Shown: positions 55,992 through 64,000 of the stretch, in pieces | Layout: the number at the start of each line of letters is the position of its first letter | Position numbering within the stretch: position 1 is the first letter of the stretch | Assembly: GCA_963281255.1 (NCBI GenBank) | Contig: OY725492.1 | Location: 1,426,001-1,490,000, forward strand | Direction: 5' to 3' | DNA: 64,000 bases | From: Aphrocallistes beatrix | Lineage: Eukaryota; Porifera; Hexactinellida; Sceptrulophora; Aphrocallistidae | The notes under the pieces: generated by a model | The model's input: the letters and a program-made list of their open reading frames with translations, nothing else | The model's database searches: none | What the model was told of the DNA's origin: nothing | Position numbers and translations under genes: made by a program

Positions 55992-56215
55992 CAGTAGAAC
56001 ACCTGTTATCCGAACCTCTAAATTCACACACTCAGAGTTATGCGGCAATTTAGTATTTGGTTACATTCTTAAAATCAACCCATAACTCAAAACTCGTTGA
56101 ATTTAGAAGTTCAAATTATATTATCGCCTAATAGAAAATAGTTTATTGTCTATCAAATATGATCAAGTTTGAAGGCCTAGTCATAGCATTCTATACACTA
56201 AGGCAATGGCGCGCT
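55992..56215. mobile_element. pogo-like terminus joined to palindromic-MITE fragment
   Basis: CAGTAGAACACCTGTTATCC begins at 55992 and stops after about 27 bp. From 56019 the sequence is the central part of the large palindromic MITE. One of the elements was probably truncated by the other. Confidence 0.5.
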
Positions 56216-56656
56216 TAACATTTTTTGGACCAGGGATTGGTTAGTTAATTAAGAAATCTGCCATATGCGATTATGATATGTATTGTTTTATGTGAATATT
56301 CGATCATAATAACTAGGTTTATCACCTTTACCATTAAGTTAGAATCATTTAGAAACATATTAGAGGCAGTTTAATGTTTTTATAAATCTTTTTTACAAAC
56401 AAAGAATGATAAATATAAATATAGTAATAATAAAACAAGCAATAACAATGATGTAGAATGTAGTATTTTAGTATGTATTTGTATAGAGTATTTCTTGAAA
56501 TAGAAAGATTCTGTCCTCGCCTAGCTGTGAGAGCTGCGTTTCTTAACTAATTGGTGCTTCGCTCATCTTCTAGTTTTGATAAAAGCTGTTGTGAACTTTG
56601 GCACTATTTAAGTTGAATATCTAAGAAGAAAGAAGAATTAGGAAGCAAGGAATTAT

Positions 56657-56840
56657 CTAGGAGCGCGAGACGCTCCTTTAGGCGTATGATTTTAAGCTGC
56701 AAAGTGTTTAGGAGCGTAAAAATTCAGAAAAATACCCAATTTACCCAATATTATAATGTCATTTAGCGATTTAGGCGTATAAAAAATTAGAAATTTTAGA
56801 TTAGGAGCGTATCTCTGGAAGGCCGTATAATACCCTGTTA
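56657..56840. repeat. Relative of the GGCGTA-rich MITEs
   Basis: TTAGGCGTAT and TTAGGAGCGTA motifs recur several times, as in 1118-1324 and 18493-18711, but the ends are not matched. Confidence 0.35.
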
Positions 56841-56893
56841 ATAATTTTCTACGGCAGGATCCCTCATAAAATCGACAACTTAAAATAGGATGA

Positions 56894-57455
56894 TTATCTA
56901 TCTAACTGAATATTTCGTTGAGGTGTAAGCTTACTCCTAGTTGATGGAATAGCTCTCCAACAATTAAGCCATTTAACGATGCTTTCCAAAAACAATAATA
57001 TTTCGTCGTTGTGGCGCAGTGGGGCTAGATATGGATTATTGAAACGAATGTCTTTCCCTACCCAATTAACATTGAAAATGCTCCAGATATGATTTAACAA
57101 GTTGGGGAAATCAACGGTTTGATGGGTTTTACCAATGTTTGTATGATTAATAAAACTAGAAAAACCTGCAGCTGTATACTCATGAAAAACTTTCAAAGCC
57201 AAGTTTACATTTTGTCGCTCTAATTGAAATGGCCAATATGATTTCGAAGTCAATTTTGGGGCTCTCTTAATGAGAAAATTTGTCAGCTTTGAACAGGGTT
57301 TTAAGATCGTCAAATGCTGCATAACATATTGGGGGATAACTAGACTTCGTCAGTTGCGTGGCATTCAAAATAATATTGGCAGTAGGTACAGAAATTCTTA
57401 ACTGAGTGCAAGATGGATTTGCAGATTGTGTTAGTAAATATGTTTTAGTCATCAA
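56894..57455 (-). pseudogene. P-element/THAP9-like transposase relic
   Basis: Two overlapping frames on the minus strand. The upstream one has LRISVPTANIILNATQLT. The downstream one has QLERQNVNLALKVFHEYT, VDFPNLLNHIWSIFNVN, FNNPYLAPLRHNDEILLF and LNCWRA. A segment beginning with a helix that contains NVNLALKVF, followed by a P(x)nR(x)D..L motif and a tryptophan pair, resembles the middle of P-element transposases. The frames overlap near 57270-57320, implying a frameshift. Neither the THAP zinc finger nor the terminal repeats were found. The assignment is from memory of the family. Confidence 0.6.
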
Positions 57456-57467
57456 ATTTGGGATATA

Positions 57468-57551
57468 CAGTAGAACTCGGTTAGTACCTATCCCTCCTGG
57501 AAGCGGAAAAAAGTACTACTATCCGTAAGTAAGTACTAACCGAGTTGATAT
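57468..57551. mobile_element. Tiny pogo-like MITE, about 84 bp
   Basis: The left end CAGTAGAACTCGGTTAGTAC follows TA. The complement ACTCGGTTAGTAC lies at the right, with a decayed terminus. It directly follows the P-element-like relic. Confidence 0.6.
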
Positions 57552-58162
57552 TACATTGGAATCTATATAATAAATGAATTCTAGTTCAGAGAAATGAGTA
57601 CGTATAAGCCCACTGCTTTCCTAATTATCTCTCAGTCTAGACTCCCTACATTCTGGTGAGATTTAGCTCAGACATTTCCATCAAACATACAAAAGTTGTA
57701 GAGGTAAATGAATTCAGATCTAGAGATATTGGTAATCATTTGGTTCTGCCGATCTTTTGGTGATATGAAAAAACCCGTGTCATTTTGGGGTATTGTCCAA
57801 ATGGACCTGATTTCAACTCTCATTGAATTGTCAGCATCTTCTATAGAACCATTTTTAATGGATTACTTTGATAGTTCAATGTTTAAAAAAGATTTCGGGC
57901 GCTAATTCACCCCCGAATATGGAGTCTGAAGAGATAGTTGGAAAGCAGTTGACCCATATTTTCGATTTTAGCTGCTGCTCGCGACATACTTTCCTTCACA
58001 AACTTTGTCCTGCAAATTGTAGTTCAGGGTTCTAGATGGGCTAAACTCTCACAGTTTGTTCAGAATATTCTTTTTTAATCGTTAGGGGAGCACTGCTTTA
58101 AGTTTTAAACTTTTAATCCTACTTTCAGCTTTTAGGTCTTATTTCTACTTCGCACGTTTTAG
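57552..58162 (+). other. End of intron 24, no gene
   Basis: AT-rich sequence with a 65-codon chance frame at 57708-57905. There are no domain signs and no fitting splice pair. Confidence 0.4.
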
Positions 58163-58404
58163 GAGATGTATGTGACAATACCTGTGAACCAGAGACAGAT
58201 AGTACATTCGAGCTCTACTGGAAGTGCACTAAAGCTGGAGAGATGGTTCTGGTTAACTGTCCTAATGGTAGGAACACTGCTAGTCGTATGTGTGAACAAT
58301 CTGGGAATTGGAGCATGAATATCAACACCTCTCAATGCGTGTCTAATGAATATGGAAGTATTAGTAATGTAACCTCAGTGGAAGGGCTAGACATTGTGAT
58401 TCAA
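58163..58404 (+). CDS. Exon 25, hormone-receptor (HRM) domain
   Basis: This exon follows acceptor CGTTTTAG and ends at donor TCAA|GTAAGT, phase 1 to 0. It encodes six Cys in the HRM spacing: DVCDNTC, YWKCTKAGE, VNCPNG, SRMCEQSGNW and SQCV. WKCTKAGE followed by CPNG, a CxxxGxW and a last Cys is typical of hormone-receptor domains of secretin and adhesion GPCRs. These domains sit just before the GAIN domain, as here. After the domain comes a short linker ending GLDIVIQ. Confidence 0.85.
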
Positions 58405-58460
58405 GTAAGTATGATACAAACCTTTTCTAAAAATGTTCAAGCTAAGCAGTACTAAATGTG

Positions 58461-58654
58461 CAGAGGCGTAGCTTACACCTATGTCGCCCGGGGAGGATGT
58501 ATTTCATGCCGCCCCTCAACGCATATTTCTACCTCAACTTGAAAAATTCTGAGTTTACCAATATATATTTTATGAAACACAAGGTCAAGTGCCGCCCCCT
58601 ATTAAGCGCTGCCCGGGGCGGTCCGTTCCCCCCGCCCCCCTAGCTACGCCACTG
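58461..58654. mobile_element. hAT MITE, 194 bp, with perfect 8-bp duplication
   Basis: The ends CAGAGGCGTAGCT and AGCTACGCCACTG are flanked on both sides by TAAATGTG. The centre contains GCCCGGGG-type motifs. It lies 57 bp after the exon 25 donor. Confidence 0.85.
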
Positions 58655-59475
58655 TAAATGTGTATGACCTCTATGATGGCATGATAACCAGGGTTGTATC
58701 TAGCCACCCCTGAAAATATTTTAGACCCACTTAACACCCCTTAAATCTGAGGCTAGATCCAATCCTGAAGCTAACTTGAATAATTCCTGGGACTAGCACA
58801 TGTGCTCAATCTGAGTCCCATTGCATGAAAAATACTAACTCCGGAATCATTAATAGTGCATATTATAACTGCACAAAAGAAGTAAAAACTCATCGAAATT
58901 CGAAAGAGTCTTTGAGTAATACGTAACTAGTGGAGGATAATACAATATCGTAGTTATTGTCAATCGAGCGGTCTTTAATCAGAGTTTAGTAAACGACTAT
59001 ACCACACTTGAGTGGCTATTGCGGCTGCTGATAGGTCAAAAGCAATATCTCATATATCGTTCTTGTTGTTCCGATCAGTCGGTGACAATAAAGCTCATAA
59101 TTTAGAATTAACAACAAAGACCAGATAGGAATGTGGAATTTCAATACATTTCTGATTAAAATTCTACATCTTTACTGATCGAAATATACAATCTCCATAC
59201 TACTCTTTTGAGAGTTTAAGGGGTAATGTAAACCCCATGAAATGGTCTTATCTATAGTCATACTCCTTTAAGTAGGACTGTAGCCGCGTTCAATCTCGGG
59301 TCCTGGAACTTTGGTCCATTGTGTAATTTATTGATATCTCGTAATTCTCTCAAATTAGACATGAGAAATGAATAATTGTTACTAGGTAATAGGAAGTCAT
59401 AATTTGGGAGTCCCTTGGTCAAGTTGCCTTCCCTTAACTATGTGTGGAATGTGAATTTTGCTTTTTACTCTATTT
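58655..59475 (+). other. Intron 25 sequence, no gene
   Basis: No recognisable element or exon. Confidence 0.4.
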
Positions 59476-60497
59476 TTACTCTAATAATGCCTCACAGTAA
59501 AATAACCAAGGACAAAGTAATAGCCGAATAGATTAATACACGATTATTAAGAATGTATTACCAGCATATATACTAAACATGGCATCATTCATCATATCAC
59601 TGCGCAACAGATCATTTTAAGCACGATTTTTACGATTTTTAAGCTGTTTTAAGCCTACTTCTAAATGTTATTTAGGTATAATTTTTGTATAGAACTAAGA
59701 CTAGTACTAGTTGGCTAAAAAAATTTTGAATTTTTCAATGGAATGTTGTTACATTCCTACGTTGCTATGGTGAAGCATTTTGATCAGTTTGAGCCATATC
59801 CTGCAAACTCTAAGAACTAGGTCTTAAAATTTGATCGTTTTGATAGGCAATTGGCTACTTCCTATTAGGTAATAATACAATTTAAACTTCTAAATTCACA
59901 GACTATAGAGTTATGCGACAATTTTGTGTTTTGGTCACATTCTTAAAATCAACCCATAACTCAAAACTCGTTGAATTTAGAAGTTCAAGTTGTATTATTA
60001 CCTAATAGTAAATAATCTATTGCCTATCAAATACGATCAAATTTGAAGATCTACTATAGTTACTACAGTATGCATGAAATTGCCCAAACAGACCAAATGC
60101 TTTACCACAACACCGCAGAAATGCAACAAAATTGCATTGGAAAATTCTAAATTTTTCAAATCAACTGATATTAATTTTGTTCTACACAAAAATCACACCT
60201 TAATAACATTTGGAAATAGGGTTAAAACAGCTTTGAAAATAGGGTTAAAACAGCTTTGAAAATAGCTAAAATTGTCCTTAGAATGACCTGTTGCGCAATG
60301 ATATGATGACTAATCAAATTTTTACCAACAAATATATGTACTCTGACATCAAATTTATATATACTGGTAATACATTCTTAACGTCTATTCTGCATGGCAA
60401 CGATTTAGGCTTATCATGTATTATTTCAATTGACTACTACTTCATCCCTAGGCCATAATTTTCAGTTTACTGTGAGGCATTATTAGAGTAGGCTATG
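59476..60497. mobile_element. Large palindromic MITE, copy 2
   Basis: It matches 8609-9553 along its length: ACTCTAATAATGCCTCACAG at the left, its complement at the right, and the AATAGGAAGT-rich centre. A 25-bp segment (GGGTTAAAACAGCTTTGAAAA-like) is duplicated near 60215-60260. Confidence 0.68.
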
Positions 60498-60503
60498 AGT
60501 AAG

Positions 60504-60650
60504 GATATTTTCACACCATTTGACGAATTTTGAAAAGTATGCTAGAGACTGGCTTCCAACGGTAGACATGAGGTTTTTAGGGGTGTAGATTCTGAAAATC
60601 GTATTTGAATCTACGTATGTTATAAAATATATGTTTACTTTTCAAAGAAC
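60504..60650 (+). mobile_element. Helitron-like family 2 fragment
   Basis: TTTTCACACCATTTGACGAA and TGTAGATTCTGAAAATCG match the copy at 14408-14545. Neither terminus is present. Confidence 0.4.
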
Positions 60651-61222
60651 AGTCGAAAGAGTGCTTTTAAATGTGGTTCTGGCGGATGAAACTTTGCATA
60701 TATTGTGGTGGAGAGAAATTTGAAAAACTGTGAAAATCATAGCTAATTCTGATAAGCTTAAGTGCTTGAGTCTAAAAACTTTCGGTCTGACCTACGTCTA
60801 CCCGGCACTCCAATAATCTGATCTCAAAAGTGTAAAGTTCGAAAATAACTATTTTCTCCCTGATTAAATATATTTATATCTTTCAATATTCAGTTATTAA
60901 TACATAACACTGAATTATAATGATTTCTTTAGGTTTATTTTCAGGTAATCATTAATAAGAGTAACAATTGTTAAAGTATAGTCATAGAATATACTTCGAG
61001 ATTTTGTTTTAAATTTGTTAATTTTTCCTAAACACACAAACATTTATAATCCACCTTAGCAAATATATTTGGAAGTGCAGGCAATTGTGTCGCAAAATAA
61101 TTATCAAGAAAAACGAAATATTAGGTGTGAGATCCACTTGAGTAACTATAATACATCAGCAAAAATTGTTGCAGAACTTTTAGATCACCCTGTAATTATG
61201 ATCATTATAATTATTTACTTAG
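60651..61222 (+). other. End of intron 25
   Basis: AT-rich intron. GTTGCAGAACTTTTAGATCACCC near 61166 recalls ends of Tc1-type elements and also occurs near 18830. Then the exon 26 acceptor. Confidence 0.4.
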
Positions 61223-63367
61223 GTGCTCAATGAAACAATGCCTACGTTCTCTGGTGACATCATCATCATTGTAGACATCCTGGACAGCACAATTGATGCC
61301 ACTGCTCAATCGAATCAGAGTGAAGCTATCGTGACTAAGACGATACAAGTTATTGATTTTCTGACGAACTCTTCTCAACTGCAACTTTTAAACCAAACAC
61401 AACAGAGTTCCGGAGTAGTCCAGAAAATATTAGGTTTGCTTGATGCACAAGCTCAAGTTCTCATAGTTAATCGCAGCATGGATGTACGTCTGATTGAATC
61501 GCAAAATGTCTTCTTCGAAACTAGAACAATAAAGCAGGATCAAGTTGGAGATGTGGTATTAATTGCAGATAATATAAAAAGTGACGGTAAACCACCACCC
61601 AGTGTGACTATACCGGTGCAGAATATCGCGGGTGAGAATGGAAAAATGAGTGTTTCCGTAGTCGTTCTGAGAAATATTGCAAATTTAATCACTTCTTTCG
61701 CTGATAAGATTACATTAGGCACGAGAGGCTTGAAATTAAGTTCTTTTTCAAAGTTTGAGATTGTCACTCCAGTTGTATCTGTGCAGATATTTAATGACGA
61801 AAAGCTCATAACTACCAATTCTAACAATACACTAGTCACCTTAAACTTACCATTAGAATTAACACAGTTTATAAACTCGGATAATTTCTATAGACCCACA
61901 TGTCTTTTCCTCGCTAATGCGACTAGTAACAATCCACAATGGCGAGACGAAGGTATACAAAATGCTTCATTGACGGAAGTATCTGCTGATAATGTACTGA
62001 CATGCAATTCTGGCCACTCGACAGCTTTTGTTGTTCTAATCGGAATAAACAACTTGGAAGATCAAACTTTTGTGCTAAATATCCTCTCTTATTTGGGTTG
62101 CTCTGTTTCCATTATCTGTCTAGTGATGAGTATCGCCATCTATCTCATATTCGGACTTAAACTTTTAAAGAAAGTCTATCACTTTGCTCATTTCCAATTA
62201 TCCTTCTCACTATTGCTACTCTACATAGCTTTTCTGTTTGGCGTGGAGCTCGCCTACGTTGACGTATGGTTCTACATTCCTTGTAAAATGGTGACGGTTC
62301 TAATAGAGTATCTCCTGTTAGTCGTGTTCCTATGGATGTTGTTAGAGGGAGTAGTTATCCTTATTATGGTCATATGGCCTTTCCATGTATTTAACTGGAA
62401 GCATTTCTTAACTTTCTTTTGTGTGGCTTGGTTGATACCTCTCCTGTATGTAATTCCTTTTATACCATTTTTTCACGATTTCTACCTTTCCCCGCCTATT
62501 TCTAGCAATGTCTCTTCCGGCGCCAATTACTGCTGGCTGCATTCAGATGCAAATACGTACATAATCTACTCAGTCACTGTCCCGATAGCTCTGATCATTC
62601 TCGTTAATTTGGTCATAATAACTATCGTAATTGTTCGCTATATTCTACTCGTTGCGAAACAGAGGAGTTTATCTAAATTCCATCGAGTCCAGAAAACTGG
62701 GTTACGTCTGTTAAGACTGATTCTTGTGCTATTTCCAGTTTTAGGATTCGGCTGGGCATTTGGGTTATTGGCGGTTTACTTTAACCGTGTTGTTTTTGCT
62801 TGGATGTTCACGATTCTGTGTAGCTTCCAGGGTTTAAGCATTTTGATATTTGTTCTATTGTTGCGTCGTGATATCCAAAAGTCCATTGTGAAGAAACTCA
62901 ATCTCAAGTCACACTTCTCTACTATACAGTTCCGTCTTTCTGACCGATCTTCTAAGCAAGTAGATACAAATGTATATGTTAATCGCCAGCCGGCTATTTC
63001 GACCTTTCAAGAACCTTTAGTAATGAGTGAGGAACCGGAGATAGATTTAAATGCGCCTCCCTCTGTCATTACAGTGGAAAAAGAAGATAGTTATCGTAAC
63101 GAAATTGAAGAGTTCAATTTCGAAAAATCAACTCCTGACATGGAAATTGATGACTCATCTAATCAGACAGATACTGAAGGTTTTGTTGATAGTCAGATTG
63201 ATTGGCAACGCGAGATTAAAGAGTTTAAACTCAAGAATTATTTATCGGATAACTTTGTATTTTATGAAGGTATAATTGAGGATTTGACGGTCTTTTACGA
63301 AGGCATGCTTCATGAAGAGTTAGAGCAAGTTGGGGAAGACAATATTGAAACGTTTGATAATTCTTGA
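61223..63367 (+). CDS. Exon 26: GAIN, GPS, seven-helix domain and tail
   Basis: One 2145-bp exon after acceptor TTACTTAG, phase 0, encodes 714 residues and the stop. Residues 1-260 are GAIN-like, with many sequons. The GPS has Cys227, Trp240, Cys261, then His265-Ser266-Thr267, so the His-X-Thr cleavage triad is present. The following TAFVVLI matches a tethered-agonist start (TxFxxL). The second and fourth GPS Cys of the family are absent together. Helices lie near 283-311, 321-342, 352-384, 395-415, 446-475, 493-519 and 523-548. Cys354 at helix 3 and Cys437 in loop 2 are the conserved pair. WMLLEG in helix 3, FGWAFG in helix 6 and SFQGL in helix 7 mark class B2. The tail of about 165 residues is acidic and repeats FYEG twice and EIxEF twice. 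The ectodomain is one domain per exon, whereas this whole module has no intron. Confidence 0.93.
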   Translation: MLNETMPTFSGDIIIIVDILDSTIDATAQSNQSEAIVTKTIQVIDFLTNSSQLQLLNQTQQSSGVVQKILGLLDAQAQVLIVNRSMDVRLIESQNVFFETRTIKQDQVGDVVLIADNIKSDGKPPPSVTIPVQNIAGENGKMSVSVVVLRNIANLITSFADKITLGTRGLKLSSFSKFEIVTPVVSVQIFNDEKLITTNSNNTLVTLNLPLELTQFINSDNFYRPTCLFLANATSNNPQWRDEGIQNASLTEVSADNVLTCNSGHSTAFVVLIGINNLEDQTFVLNILSYLGCSVSIICLVMSIAIYLIFGLKLLKKVYHFAHFQLSFSLLLLYIAFLFGVELAYVDVWFYIPCKMVTVLIEYLLLVVFLWMLLEGVVILIMVIWPFHVFNWKHFLTFFCVAWLIPLLYVIPFIPFFHDFYLSPPISSNVSSGANYCWLHSDANTYIIYSVTVPIALIILVNLVIITIVIVRYILLVAKQRSLSKFHRVQKTGLRLLRLILVLFPVLGFGWAFGLLAVYFNRVVFAWMFTILCSFQGLSILIFVLLLRRDIQKSIVKKLNLKSHFSTIQFRLSDRSSKQVDTNVYVNRQPAISTFQEPLVMSEEPEIDLNAPPSVITVEKEDSYRNEIEEFNFEKSTPDMEIDDSSNQTDTEGFVDSQIDWQREIKEFKLKNYLSDNFVFYEGIIEDLTVFYEGMLHEELEQVGEDNIETFDNS

Positions 63368-63916
63368 TAATATGATGGCTTAATTAAGTGATAGAAGTAA
63401 AATGATTAAACTATTTATCTATTTAAATTTTTTTTTCCTTAGATACTAAGTAAATCACTTTTCTAAAGTTTCTTATACATTTTATTACTTTACATATTTT
63501 ATTATCACTTTATTATCAATTGTGATCATTTCAGATAAGGGGAAGAATATAATACAATGGTTCGAAACTATAGCTAGACTACTAGTAGTCTCGTCTATGG
63601 TCAAATTCGATTCCGAGGTGTGTTCTGATTCACCTTAACATTCATCCTACTGTTGTATTTGAGTTTTGAGGAACTATAGACATCGTAACCCACCTGACAT
63701 GTCACGAAAGAACTGATGCGTGGTCAAAATGTGTCCTGGGGACCATCTTCAGCCCTGATTTGACATGACAAACACCCGGCAATGACCTAATTAGGAAACA
63801 TAATCTACAGAAAATCTACACTTGAGACTTAAAAATTGGTTGCTAATAGGCGAACAATATATCCTAAAAATTAAGATTCTAATCTATTTTCATCATTAAT
63901 GGCGTTTTGAAATGTT
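63368..63916 (+). other. 3' flank or untranslated region
   Basis: AT-rich, with no further coding region or transposon recognised. Confidence 0.45.
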
Positions 63917-63959
63917 TATAAAATAGATGCTAGTATATATACTAGCTTCTATTTTATAA
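63917..63959. repeat. Near-perfect 43-bp inverted repeat in 3' flank
   Basis: Arms TTATAAAATAGA and TCTATTTTATAA flank GCTAGTATAT and its complement, with one mismatch. It could be a hairpin in the 3' untranslated region or a tiny MITE remnant. No target duplication was identified. Confidence 0.4.
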
Positions 63960-63976
63960 TTCTATTGCATAACCTC

Positions 63977-63982
63977 AATAAA
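63977..63982 (+). promoter_or_regulatory. Possible polyadenylation signal
   Basis: This is the only AATAAA I find downstream of the stop codon at 63367, 610 bp away. The stretch between is AT-rich with no exon seen. The true end of the transcript could use a variant signal nearer the stop. Confidence 0.3.
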
Positions 63983-64000
63983 TATAATAGATTGAAATAA

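Larger units (their letters stand above)
5312..63367 (+). other. Adhesion GPCR gene body, 26 visible exons (5' end outside window)
   Basis: This entry describes the whole gene; its exons are listed separately. The predicted product is a type-III-topology cell-surface receptor with at least 21 FN3 domains, a stalk, a hormone-receptor domain, a GAIN/GPS autoproteolysis module, seven helices and an acidic tail. The exon set was built from splice sites: FN3 exons follow a TTTCTAG-like acceptor and end at a GCAA|GTAAGA-like donor. Every junction keeps frame, and one carried-in base plus 9344 exonic bases gives 3115 codons including the stop. FN3 plus HormR plus GAIN plus 7TM is a known adhesion-GPCR arrangement, and such stalks usually bind matrix or neighbouring cells. 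The ligand is unknown. No promoter or start codon is visible, and nothing in 1-5300 looks like an earlier exon. Joining of the last five exons is inferred from phase; transcripts could add or omit exons. Confidence 0.88.

Noticed and set aside
57708-57905. Extra receptor exon
   Set aside because: Exons 24 and 25 already join in phase; this frame lacks good splice sites and domain features.

Overview
The window is AT-rich, intron-rich animal DNA filled with transposons. I infer an early-branching metazoan, with sponge or cnidarian as best guesses, but the sequence does not decide this. Most of it is one plus-strand host gene that enters from the left and ends at 63367. It encodes a large adhesion-type (class B2) G-protein-coupled receptor. 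Twenty-six exons are visible: 21 consecutive fibronectin type III (FN3) exons (5312-43304), three exons of a cysteine-containing or unassigned stalk (43382-43672, 43845-43915, 54585-54879), a hormone-receptor-domain exon (58163-58404), and one long exon with the GAIN domain, GPS site, seven membrane helices and cytoplasmic tail (61223-63367). With one base carried in from an earlier exon, the exon lengths sum to exactly 3115 codons including the stop. The start codon and signal peptide lie upstream of the window.

The most striking host feature is that all 21 FN3 exons are exactly 300 bp and phase 1 at both ends. Any subset could be skipped or chosen without breaking the frame. The exons fall into two sequence lineages, and the introns between them are paralogous too. 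The array therefore grew by duplication of exon-intron units, some recent (exons 19-20) and some covering two exons (3-4 and 9-10).

The introns hold a dense, nested transposon record. It includes two related Helitron-like families with GC-rich hairpin 3' ends finishing in CTTG; hAT elements and hAT MITEs with 8-bp target duplications; a mariner and several Tc1/mariner MITEs with TA duplications; pogo/Tigger-like MITEs, one carrying a 30-copy 22-bp array; a P-element-like transposase relic; a truncated CR1/L2-like LINE; a young-looking but disrupted Ty3/Gypsy LTR element (46332-53080); and an insertion containing a perfect 164-bp-arm palindrome (38318-38968).

Layout. 1-5300: hAT elements, a Helitron-like copy and no recognised host exon. 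5300-43300: FN3 array with transposon-filled introns. 43380-43915: two stalk exons. 43916-54584: a 10.7-kb intron holding mariner and hAT relics, a Helitron-like copy, the LTR element and a second Helitron-like copy. 54585-63367: membrane-proximal exons with MITE-bearing introns. 63368-64000: 3' flank with one possible polyadenylation signal.
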